Shown piece by piece: positions 1-6,037 of a DNA stretch of 9,248 nt; the first letter of the stretch is position 1, and every line of letters starts with the position of its first letter. The stretch comes from Lutimaribacter_A marinistellae (lineage in GTDB: Bacteria > Pseudomonadota > Alphaproteobacteria > Rhodobacterales > Rhodobacteraceae): NCBI RefSeq assembly GCF_042648365.1, contig NZ_JBHRXI010000040.1, positions 1-9,248 of the forward strand. The letters run 5' to 3'. Below the pieces are notes generated by a model. It worked only from the letters and a program-made list of their open reading frames with translations, was not told the origin of the DNA and did not search any database. Made by a program: the position numbers and the translations under genes.

Positions 1-1
1 C

Positions 2-355
2 GCGCTCGACAGGGTGGTAACCCTTCTTGTGCAGGACTTGCGCCGGGCGGAGATCGCGTTCTTTCCGCAACTTTGGGCGCGTTCATTGAATGACGATGCC
101 GCGGCCGAACTGATGGACAAAATCCACGAGCTTGAGAGACAGGTGATTGCAGGACTGATTGGAGCCAGTCGTCCCGACTGGCCACAAGAAGACTGCGATT
201 CACTTGCACTTCACGTCACTGCGGCAATTGAGGGGCTGACCTTGTTCATCGGGCGAAACAAGAAATCACATGGCATCTATGCAGCGCCCGAACAGGAGAT
301 TGCCCGCGTACTGAAAACTGTGCTGGAAACCAAATGTAGTCCGAGCCAGTGCTAA
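2..355 (+). CDS. TetR-family transcriptional regulator, C-terminal part (5' end outside window)
   Basis: The reading frame is open to the left edge of the window (frame starting at base 2) and ends at TAA 353-355, so only the last 117 or so residues are present. They form an all-helical, ligand-binding-type segment with no DNA-binding helix-turn-helix, which would lie upstream. The pattern of amphipathic helices, a segment with LERQVIAGLI, then a late helix containing AAIEGLTLFIG and a final charged helix, resembles the C-terminal dimerisation and ligand domain of BetI-type TetR repressors. The GTG at 14 is internal to the frame and is unlikely to be a real start. The inferred role is a cytoplasmic repressor with an unknown ligand. 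Its target cannot be seen, because the DNA that follows is decayed and gene-free. I am fairly sure of the family class and unsure of the subfamily. Confidence 0.65.
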   Translation, partial: ALDRVVTLLVQDLRRAEIAFFPQLWARSLNDDAAAELMDKIHELERQVIAGLIGASRPDWPQEDCDSLALHVTAAIEGLTLFIGRNKKSHGIYAAPEQEIARVLKTVLETKCSPSQC

Positions 356-466
356 ATTTGACAGTTAAGTCGACAGACGACGCTGGGCTCGAAGCGGTTA
401 TGCAGCATTGCGGCAGACAGCCCGGCCTCCCAGGCAGGACACCATGACGCTGCTGGCCTATGGCTT

Positions 467-476
467 NNNNNNNNNN
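467..476. other. assembly gap (10 N)
   Basis: Ten consecutive N bases are present. A fixed-length run next to insertion-sequence-like debris usually marks a scaffold join of uncertain true length, so missing sequence such as a repeat copy may lie here. Any reading frame crossing it is unreliable. Confidence 0.95.
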
Positions 477-551
477 GGCGCAGTTTCAACGTACCTGCCT
501 TTCGTGCAGCACGCAAAGGCTCAGGTACCTTTATCACCGAGATACAAACGG

Positions 552-569
552 GGCTCTGTTCCACAAATC
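552..569 (+). repeat. candidate insertion-sequence terminal inverted repeat
   Basis: The stretch GGCTCTGTTCCACAAATC differs by one base from GGCTCTGTTGCACAAATC, an end sequence I associate with IS5/IS6-type elements of alphaproteobacteria. The comparison is from memory. Read this way the element would extend toward higher coordinates, but I find neither a transposase nor a matching opposite end in the window, so at best this is a relic or solo end. Confidence 0.3.
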
Positions 570-850
570 TGGCGAGAGATGCATATCGCGAAACCAGCGA
601 ATTAGCTGGGACGCATAGTGCCAGCGAAAAGCACAGAGATCGGATTGGCCAAGTCAGTTGGAATGTCGAGCCAGTCTGTTCGGTTATTGGAAGAGCAGAT
701 ATTCGTTGCCACCCTGTCGTTGTTTGAATTGGGCTTGGGGCCGACTTGCGCCAGTTCAGCGCGAGGAGCGGTATCATCTTAGTAGGACGAATGTCCGCTA
801 CATCGGATGTCGCATAGACGGCTCGCGTTAGCAGCGAATGGCAGCTCCCC

Positions 851-872
851 GCCCATTCTGTGGAAAAAACAC
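851..872. repeat. possible outer end of the IS1182-like element
   Basis: The segment around CCATTCTGTGGAAAAAAC lies about 55-75 bases beyond the transposase stop at 926. It resembles the ATTCTGTTGAAAAA-type ends I associate with IS1182-family elements. It fits the expected place of the terminus downstream of the transposase, but the opposite end is absent, so support is weak. Confidence 0.25.
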
Positions 873-925
873 CCTTTGCAGGTGCGGAATTCTGGCGTCC
901 GGAAGCGGCGCAAGCGCCTTTCCTG

Positions 926-1071
926 TCAGGCAGTTCGCACTTGCTGCGTTGCGGGAAACATCTTGGCCAGTTTCCTGAGGTTCTGGGCGGTTGCGGCGAG
1001 GAGGAATTCGTCATTTGCCCCACATCGTCCGCGTAAGCGCCTTTCGGATTACTGCCTTGGGATCGCTTCAA
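926..1071 (-). pseudogene. IS1182-family transposase, C-terminal remnant (frameshifted)
   Basis: Read on the minus strand, 1048-929 encodes LRGRCGANDEF followed by LLAATAQNLRKLAKM and ends at the stop at 926-928. This is the characteristic C-terminal tail of IS1182-type DDE transposases, whose usual form is LKR...RLRLRG...DEF.LAATAQNLRKLAK. The preceding LKR motif can be found at 1063-1071 but in another frame. The distance from it to the RLRG motif is 23 nt, where about 21 nt would be expected, and the tail's own frame is closed by a stop at 1049-1051. Upstream of 1071 nothing transposase-like remains, so the catalytic domain is gone. It would have encoded cut-and-paste DNA transposition. 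Now it is only a relic, next to a decayed lipoprotein gene and an assembly gap. Confidence 0.75.
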
Positions 1072-1167
1072 AAGTCCCTCAACGCACAGATTTTGTCAGC
1101 GTAGGAACAAGACGTAGTCCAAGAAGGCTCCGGCAGTAGCTTTCTCGAGACTACCTTGGTTGCGAGC

Positions 1168-1538
1168 TCAACACACGTCAGCAGGGAGCATGGCAATGTC
1201 AGAGTAGCGGACGTCGGAGATCGTCATAGAGGTGCACTGGTGCCCGCGGAGTTCAGCCAATACCTTGTGAGGGCTTGGCTGCAGATAAGGCGGTAGCCGC
1301 GGTTCTGGAGACCCATCTCAGCCAGTCCAGCGCGAGCGCCGACGAACCCGGCGAGTTCTCCCGGATCTGAAGCTGGTGCGGATACCGTTGTGGCCGCAGG
1401 CGTCGTCGTCTCGATGCATCTACTCAGGGCGATCAGGGCGCCAATGGCAAGCGGCGTGGCAATAGTCTTTCGGTGGTTCTCTTTCGTTGACCTTATCTGG
1501 AAATGAATAGCCCTGCACCGTCCCTCAGCTTTTCGCAC
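1168..1538 (-). pseudogene. small lipoprotein-like gene, broken by a frameshift
   Basis: The main frame (minus, from ATG 1536-1538) has a signal-peptide-like core, TIATPLAIGALIALSRC, then a T/P/A-rich linker and a compact domain: ELAGFVGARAGLAEMGLQNR, GYRL, ALTRYWLNSAG. It stops early at 1224-1226. Moving one frame at about 1236-1239 continues it with CTSMTISDVRYSDIAMLPAD and VC, ending at the stop at 1168-1170. This matches a small alphaproteobacterial lipoprotein family that ends in ...W.N...C..I...(N/D)GRY....VPA..C. A one-base deletion therefore appears to have cut off the last 22 or so residues. Two further signs of decay are the lipobox, which reads L-S-R-C (AGA where GGA for Gly would be normal), and the lack of any start codon close to the signal core; the only ATG adds a 25-residue polar leader. 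It is the last gene of the minus-strand cluster and its ATG overlaps the preceding gene by 14 nt. A sequencing error near the repeat-rich edge is the alternative explanation. The function is unknown. Confidence 0.6.
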
Positions 1539-1740
1539 GGCTTCGGATCATCAGGACGATCGCAACAATGAATGCGAGAGCGCCGATGCCGATTAGGAGG
1601 GCACCCAATGGCAGGAAGAAGCTCTCCCGAAGCAAGCCGTCGTCCCCGACGTCTCCATACAGTGTCCTCTCCGTCGCGAGGCTCGCGCCGCCGAGTGCTG
1701 CCGCGATCCAGGCAAGGATCGCCATGCGGCGGGCGGTCAC
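1525..1740 (-). CDS. small two-helix inner-membrane protein (71 aa)
   Basis: I chose the GTG start at 1738-1740. It overlaps the stop of the upstream gene as GTGA, the usual layout for translational coupling, and a GAAGG Shine-Dalgarno-like stretch lies about 9 nt upstream. An in-frame ATG at 1723-1725 would give 66 residues but has no ribosome binding site. The protein has a short basic N-terminus (TARR), a first hydrophobic helix at about residues 6-21, an acidic loop at about 23-40 (TERTLYGDVGDDGLLRES), a second long hydrophobic helix at about 41-64, and a basic tail (RSRAKS). By the positive-inside rule both ends face the cytoplasm and the short acidic loop faces the periplasm. I do not recognise a family. 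Its tight coupling to the PliG/SH3 protein suggests a shared envelope role, which is inference. Confidence 0.65.
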   Translation of the reverse strand: MTARRMAILAWIAAALGGASLATERTLYGDVGDDGLLRESFFLPLGALLIGIGALAFIVAIVLMIRSRAKS

Positions 1741-3140
1741 TGAAACACGCCTTCGAACACACCACTCCGATCGAACTGGCAACGGAAGGCGCGTGTTGGT
1801 TGGTCGCGGAAACGCCCTGTGACGACGTAGCGCGCGCCGATGTTGAGCGGACGGTCGGTCTCAAGAAGAGGGACGGCCGTATTGAAGTGACCGGCAGCCG
1901 CGCCAAGGCAGTAGGCCTGCATTCCACCAACCGGGGTGGGAATGCCACCCGCGCTTGAAGTCGATGTGCCCTGCTCACGCCGGAGACGCGCAACGGCATC
2001 CTCGGAGCGCGCGCGTTGGTCGGACGTGCATACGCTGCCGGTGGCGATCTGGCGACCGCTCGGGCTGTAAAGAAGCGTGCAGCCACCAACCCAATGCACC
2101 TCAAGCTCACCGCTCGCGCGCTGTACGATCTCGGGCACGCCGGGGCGGGGGCCGCGCTGGTCCGTGGGTATGGCGATTGCGGGGCCGGATGGTGCCGTGC
2201 CTTCGCGCAGGAAGCGTCCGGCGACCCAGCCGGCGAAGCGACCGTCCGGCGCCTCGACCTGGCACCAGCGTTGGGACCGCTGAACGCAGCCAAGGTTGCG
2301 GAGAGTGAAGCCATTCGGCATCCGCGCGACCACGCGATTTTGTGTCGACGGACCCGAGCGGACGTTGAGCGTGTCGCCGGATGAGACGCCCGTCACAGCG
2401 AACCAGTCCGGCCCGCCGCTGAGACCGTCTGCGAAGTCAGGGGCTGGTTGAGCGGGTGGCTCGCTGGGACCAACAGATTCTTGAAGAAAGCGGCCAGCGA
2501 CCCAGCCAGAGAGCCGACGGTCGGGCGCTTCGACATTGCACCAGCGGCCAGAGGATATGACGCAGCCGAGGTTGCGCAGGACGAAGCCGTTTGGGACGGT
2601 GGCGACCACGCGATTGCCCGTCGACGGCCCGGCGCGAACGTTCAGACGGCCATCGCTTGAGACGCCGGTCACAGCCCACCAATTGGGGCCGCCCGTCAGG
2701 CTGTCGGCGAAATCGGGTGGAACGATCGCGCCACCGTCGATGCCGATGGAAAGGCGATAGTCGGCACTCTCACCGCGCCGTGCCGCATTTCGGTTGAGAA
2801 AGACCTGGATGGTGTAGGTCCCGCTCTCCGGCAACGTCCCTGCATAAGATGTGCCGCTTATGGGGCCGATGAACATCGCTGTGCTCTGACCGGGGATGTC
2901 GCCCGGCGCGAAGACGTTGAAGTAGGCCGACGAGTTCGACGCGGCGAGGTCGACCTGCATCTCCTGCCCGGCATTGGCCGCAAGCTGGTAGCGCACTTCT
3001 TCGTTGCCGACGATCCGACTTTGGATGGTTGTGCCGCTGGTGCCCGAGGCGAAGCGGACATCCTCGGTCCGAAGTTGCGCCTGCGCCGTGATCGGCAAAG
3101 CGAGGGCGAGAAGAAGGATGATGGGGCGAAGCGTTTTCAT
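1737..3140 (-). CDS. secreted PliG-like lysozyme-inhibitor domain protein with two SH3 repeats (467 aa)
   Basis: The ATG at 3138-3140 follows a strong GAGGAGA ribosome binding site (about 3146-3152) and begins a clear Sec signal peptide (MKTLRPIILLLALALPITAQ, cleavage near residue 22). Residues 24-136 resemble PliG, the periplasmic inhibitor of g-type lysozyme. Shared positions are VRF..G.S, the A..GQ..V segment, and near its end LPESGTYTIQV, RNAARR and Y.LSI. Residues 142-222 and 234-314 are two near-identical SH3_3-type repeats with LNVR.GPST.NRVVA, a LGC...RWC.VEAP cysteine pair and GWVAGRFL; a cell-wall-binding role is usual for this fold. Residues about 345-385 (ELEVHWVGGCTLLYSPSGRQ, second Cys 371) and 407-467 (C411, C454) form two further cysteine-containing regions that I cannot name. 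It starts 16 nt after the hydrolase gene and ends in the GTGA overlap with the next gene, so it is probably co-transcribed. The inferred role is a periplasmic or secreted inhibitor anchored to peptidoglycan. The family call is from motif memory. Confidence 0.8.
   Translation of the reverse strand: MKTLRPIILLLALALPITAQAQLRTEDVRFASGTSGTTIQSRIVGNEEVRYQLAANAGQEMQVDLAASNSSAYFNVFAPGDIPGQSTAMFIGPISGTSYAGTLPESGTYTIQVFLNRNAARRGESADYRLSIGIDGGAIVPPDFADSLTGGPNWWAVTGVSSDGRLNVRAGPSTGNRVVATVPNGFVLRNLGCVISSGRWCNVEAPDRRLSGWVAGRFLQESVGPSEPPAQPAPDFADGLSGGPDWFAVTGVSSGDTLNVRSGPSTQNRVVARMPNGFTLRNLGCVQRSQRWCQVEAPDGRFAGWVAGRFLREGTAPSGPAIAIPTDQRGPRPGVPEIVQRASGELEVHWVGGCTLLYSPSGRQIATGSVCTSDQRARSEDAVARLRREQGTSTSSAGGIPTPVGGMQAYCLGAAAGHFNTAVPLLETDRPLNIGARYVVTGRFRDQPTRAFRCQFDRSGVFEGVFQ
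2199..2717 (-). repeat. tandem duplication encoding the two SH3 repeats
   Basis: Two coding units, 2475-2717 (residues 142-222) and 2199-2441 (residues 234-314), repeat with a 92-residue period. Both begin PDFAD.L.GGP.W.AVTGVS and end GWVAGRFL.E, and they stay very similar throughout. They are joined by a proline-rich linker (VGPSEPPAQPA). This is a within-gene duplication that could undergo recombination or domain-number variation. Confidence 0.8.
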
Positions 3141-3156
3141 GATTGTCTCCTCTCTC

Positions 3157-5748
3157 TCAACGGGCCGGTACGCAGGTCATCTCGGTCCCTTCGGACCAGA
3201 CCAGCGTCGCCGTATCGCCTTCGAGAGTGAGGCTGTGTCCGAACGTACCTTCGTAGCGCGTCCCAATCTCGGACGGCACAACGGTGGCGGTGTCGACACT
3301 GTCGCCGTATTCAAGCCGCGCACTCGGCCTCTCGGTACCGAAGTAGAAGACGGTCACCTCGTTCGCCGGATTGCCGTCGCAGGCGTAGCTCGTGACCTCG
3401 GTCGGCTCTTCGAGCATCCACTCGGCGACGAGCTGGCCCTCTCGGCGGAGGTAGGCGTCTTCCACGCAGGCCCGCAAATCCCCCGACTTCCAGCACTCAT
3501 CACGGCCCGAGACCCAGCCCCGCTGGTATGCGCGGAGGGTGCTGGCGGCTTCTTTGGCGCCCGCATCCAGCCCTTCGGCGACGGCGATCGCCTCGGCAAA
3601 TCGGTCTGCCAGGCGAAGGTCCAACATGGCCAGATCGGCGTCAGCGCAAATCAGTTGCTCGGCGTCCGAACGTGCCGCGGTGCAATCGAAAGATGGAGAG
3701 AGCGCGGCGACCTCCGTTTCGGCCGTGGGCTCGCTGTCGTCCGCAACAGGTGCCGCCGCCTCCTCGGTGGAAATGGCTGCCGCCTCCTGCACCCAGTCCG
3801 CGATGTGGAAGGGCAGCAGAACGTCGGTCGTGCAGGTTCCTTCTGCGAATTGCCGGGACGGGTCGTTGACGAAGCTCTCCGCCATATCGAGCGCGCATTG
3901 GGAATAGAGGATGGCGCCATGCCCGGCCTCGGGGATGATGAAGGCCTGCGCGTTGGTCAGACCCTCGGTGGCCGTAATCGCCCAGTTCTGGGACGTCTGA
4001 ATGTCCCAAGTGCTGCCGAGGCTCAGGGTCGGAATGTCGCTTTGCACAACCTCCTGCCAACCCTCGCGCGGGTACTGGTCGAACATCGGGCAAACCGTGT
4101 CCAGCAGGAGACCGGCTTGGCTGCCCCAGTAGGCATCAGTCTGCGGGTAGTCCAGTGATGCCGTGGTCGCCTCGTATCCCTGCAGCGTGTTGAAGGGCAC
4201 GTCCTCTTGGCAGGCGTAGATCCAGAGATCCGTCGTCGTCATGAAATCGTAAGTGGCGGTCAGCAGCGACCGGCCCGACGCCTCGAAAAAGGACGCGATC
4301 TCTTCCTCGCTCATCGCATTAGCGAGGGCGAGAAGGCGCGCGGCGGCGGGTCCCTCGAAGTGGCCGGCAATGAACGCGGTCAACGCCTCGCGGGTCGGGT
4401 GCCCAGAAATGAAGGTGGCGACGTCCGTGGCGAATTCGACCAGCAAGGCGCTGTCGGCAAGGATCGTCCCGCTGGCAAGCGCCAATTCCCGGTCGAGCAG
4501 CCCGGCAAGCGGCGTGTAGTCCCTCTGCCGCGTCACCGCCTCGCGTAGACCCTTCAGGGTCACGTCAAGCTCGTGATCGGTCTCCCGGATGCGCTCGGCC
4601 TGGCTGATGGCCAGCTCGAGAAGCCGCTCACCCTCGACATCAGTCACCTGCGCCGTTTGCCTCAGATCCGAGACAGGATCGCTCGGCAGAACGTAGCCAT
4701 TCTCGATGACGTAATCGAGCGTCGGCGTAGCGACCGCCGGGTCCTCGATCATGCGATGGAACTCATAAACCATCGCGGGCATGAAGGGCGTGATCGTCGG
4801 GTTGCCCAAGTGATGCCCGTCGGCGCGCTGCGCGAACATGTCGAGGATGACCTCGGGGCCAAAGGCGGTGCCGTTCGGATGGACCAGCTCGCCCGCGGTG
4901 GCGGCATCCAGCGTTTCGGTCAGGATATCGCCGAGGTTCGGATAGGCGTCGTCGCAGATCGGATCGGCGGCGCAGTCCTCGACCAGCCGAACCATGGAAT
5001 CGTTAATCGGGACTGCGAGCGTTTCGTAAAGCGGTAGCCACATCGGCGCGACTCCGTCGAGAATGACAGAGCGCAGTCCCTCGGGCGCCGCGCGCATGAC
5101 CTCGAGCGTCAGCTTTGTACCGTAGGAGATCCCAAGGATATTGTAGCTGTCAAAGCCGAGCGTCCCCACCACCATTGGCACATCGAGCGCGTTCTGCCGG
5201 GTATTGTAGTACTGGAGAGTGATGTCTGAGTTCTTGAGCTCCTCGATGCAGGGGCCGACGAGTTCCCCGCTGAGCTCGCCTCTGACGACCTCGCCGACCT
5301 TTGTGTTGATGACGCCCTGACAGGCCGCCTCTCCGGTCGAAAGCCCTGCCGCCCGCTGGTCGAAGGTGACGATATCGCGGGTCTGCCGCCAGCCGTCGAA
5401 GAATTGCGCAAGTCCGGCGAGGCCGTTCATGTTGCCCATCCCCGGCCCGCCATGAAGGTAGACGAGTGCATCGGGCTCCGGCACCTCTGAATGGGATTTC
5501 AGAACGGCGAAGAACAGGTCGATGCGCTTGCCGTCGGGGGCGACATGGTTCTCGGGCACGCTGACCGTGCCGCAGATCATGGTTTCACCCTCGATTTCAT
5601 CGATGCTCATGGGTTGCGGGCAGGCGGTGATCGCGACGGGCGCATCCCCGTCGTGGCCGCCGGTCGCGATTGCTCCGAAATGGCGTTCGGCGTCGACAGG
5701 CTCGCCCGTAAGGGTACTCAGCACGGCAATTATTTCGGCGAAATCCAT
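3157..5748 (-). CDS. alpha/beta-hydrolase (tripeptidyl-aminopeptidase-like) fused to LprI and MliC lysozyme-inhibitor domains (863 aa)
   Basis: ATG 5746-5748 follows a GGGAG ribosome binding site about 6 nt away, and the frame is closed by a stop upstream. Residues about 41-650 are an alpha/beta-hydrolase of the TAP/proline-iminopeptidase type. It has CGTVSVPENH, the oxyanion motif HGGPG (99-103), a nucleophile elbow GISYG with Ser208, an inserted cap (about 240-560), and a TAP-like C-terminal part with Asp582 (STWDIQT) and His610 (EAGHGA), giving a complete catalytic triad. An A/E/T-rich linker (about 654-684) leads to an LprI/DUF1311 domain at about 686-778, with cysteines 689, 701, 752 and 761 and the YQRGWVSGRDECW core. 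An MliC-type domain follows at about 786-863, with YACDG, an S.IGTRY loop (826-832) and a final Cys859 pairing with Cys790. The expected activities are N-terminal peptide cleavage plus inhibition of c-type lysozyme. It heads the operon, and the AraC-type gene lies 289 nt upstream. Oddly, no signal peptide is visible although the inhibitor domains need the periplasm: the N-terminus reads MDFAEIIAVLSTLTGEPVDA. Confidence 0.85.
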   Translation of the reverse strand: MDFAEIIAVLSTLTGEPVDAERHFGAIATGGHDGDAPVAITACPQPMSIDEIEGETMICGTVSVPENHVAPDGKRIDLFFAVLKSHSEVPEPDALVYLHGGPGMGNMNGLAGLAQFFDGWRQTRDIVTFDQRAAGLSTGEAACQGVINTKVGEVVRGELSGELVGPCIEELKNSDITLQYYNTRQNALDVPMVVGTLGFDSYNILGISYGTKLTLEVMRAAPEGLRSVILDGVAPMWLPLYETLAVPINDSMVRLVEDCAADPICDDAYPNLGDILTETLDAATAGELVHPNGTAFGPEVILDMFAQRADGHHLGNPTITPFMPAMVYEFHRMIEDPAVATPTLDYVIENGYVLPSDPVSDLRQTAQVTDVEGERLLELAISQAERIRETDHELDVTLKGLREAVTRQRDYTPLAGLLDRELALASGTILADSALLVEFATDVATFISGHPTREALTAFIAGHFEGPAAARLLALANAMSEEEIASFFEASGRSLLTATYDFMTTTDLWIYACQEDVPFNTLQGYEATTASLDYPQTDAYWGSQAGLLLDTVCPMFDQYPREGWQEVVQSDIPTLSLGSTWDIQTSQNWAITATEGLTNAQAFIIPEAGHGAILYSQCALDMAESFVNDPSRQFAEGTCTTDVLLPFHIADWVQEAAAISTEEAAAPVADDSEPTAETEVAALSPSFDCTAARSDAEQLICADADLAMLDLRLADRFAEAIAVAEGLDAGAKEAASTLRAYQRGWVSGRDECWKSGDLRACVEDAYLRREGQLVAEWMLEEPTEVTSYACDGNPANEVTVFYFGTERPSARLEYGDSVDTATVVPSEIGTRYEGTFGHSLTLEGDTATLVWSEGTEMTCVPAR

Positions 5749-6037
5749 TTTTGGCTCCCTTGCGCGGCATTTTCTCCAAGCAAGAGGCCGCTTTTTTCTT
5801 CATTCAGATGACGCCCAATCGGGTCCGCGAAGTTGCGATGGCCTGAGCGCCGAAAAAGGAGGATCGCTACGGGACCGGGACATTTCGGTAGGGCCCGCGG
5901 GGATGAGACGAGGGCTACCCATGATTCGCAATCCCCAGCACCAATTATTTCAGGCTGTTCCCGGGTCTGGCTATCCAGAATGCGAAGCAGGCCTATCCAG
6001 ATCGCGCACACTTTAGGTTGAAGAGGTGGGTTCGGAT
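5749..6037 (-). promoter_or_regulatory. upstream region of the hydrolase/lysozyme-inhibitor operon
   Basis: This 289-nt gap between the AraC-type gene and the hydrolase start must hold the operon promoter if the operon is transcribed on its own. I see no strong -35/-10 pair. It holds the 22-bp-spaced direct repeat at 5971-6001. It also holds an imperfect inverted repeat, GGTAG(GG)CCC at 5887-5896 paired with GGGCTACC at 5912-5919, which has no T-tract and so is not a clear terminator. The ribosome binding site for the hydrolase is the GGGAG just before 5748. Confidence 0.4.
5971..6001. promoter_or_regulatory. direct repeat, candidate AraC-type operator
   Basis: The 9-mer CTATCCAGA occurs at 5971-5979 and again at 5993-6001. 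The copies have the same orientation and are offset by 22 bp, or two helical turns. AraC-family activators commonly bind direct half-sites about 21-22 bp apart, and this pair lies between the AraC-type gene and the operon, about 220-250 nt upstream of the hydrolase start. That distance is long for a class II activator site, so it could be an upstream site or chance. Confidence 0.35.

Larger units (their letters stand above)
356..925. other. gene-free, decayed DNA with assembly gap
   Basis: About 570 bases between the TetR-like gene and the transposase remnant hold no convincing gene. The only long open frames are short or run through the N-gap, and they lack recognisable motifs. Two stretches resemble insertion-sequence ends (552-569 and around 851-872), which suggests layered, decayed insertions. 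I see no tRNA, terminator or promoter that I can defend. Confidence 0.5.

Noticed and set aside
352..1071. 239-residue minus-strand open frame
   Set aside because: It runs through the N-gap and reads the transposase remnant in the wrong frame; only the tail in the neighbouring frame makes sense.
1493..2314. 273-residue open frame on the minus strand
   Set aside because: It overlaps the PliG/SH3 gene in another frame and has shadow-type composition (Arg, Ser, Pro, Ala) with no domain.
3004..4158. 384-residue open frame on the plus strand across the SH3 and hydrolase genes
   Set aside because: It is antisense to well-supported genes, is Arg/Gly-rich with no recognisable motif, and arises from the high-GC codon pattern of the real genes.
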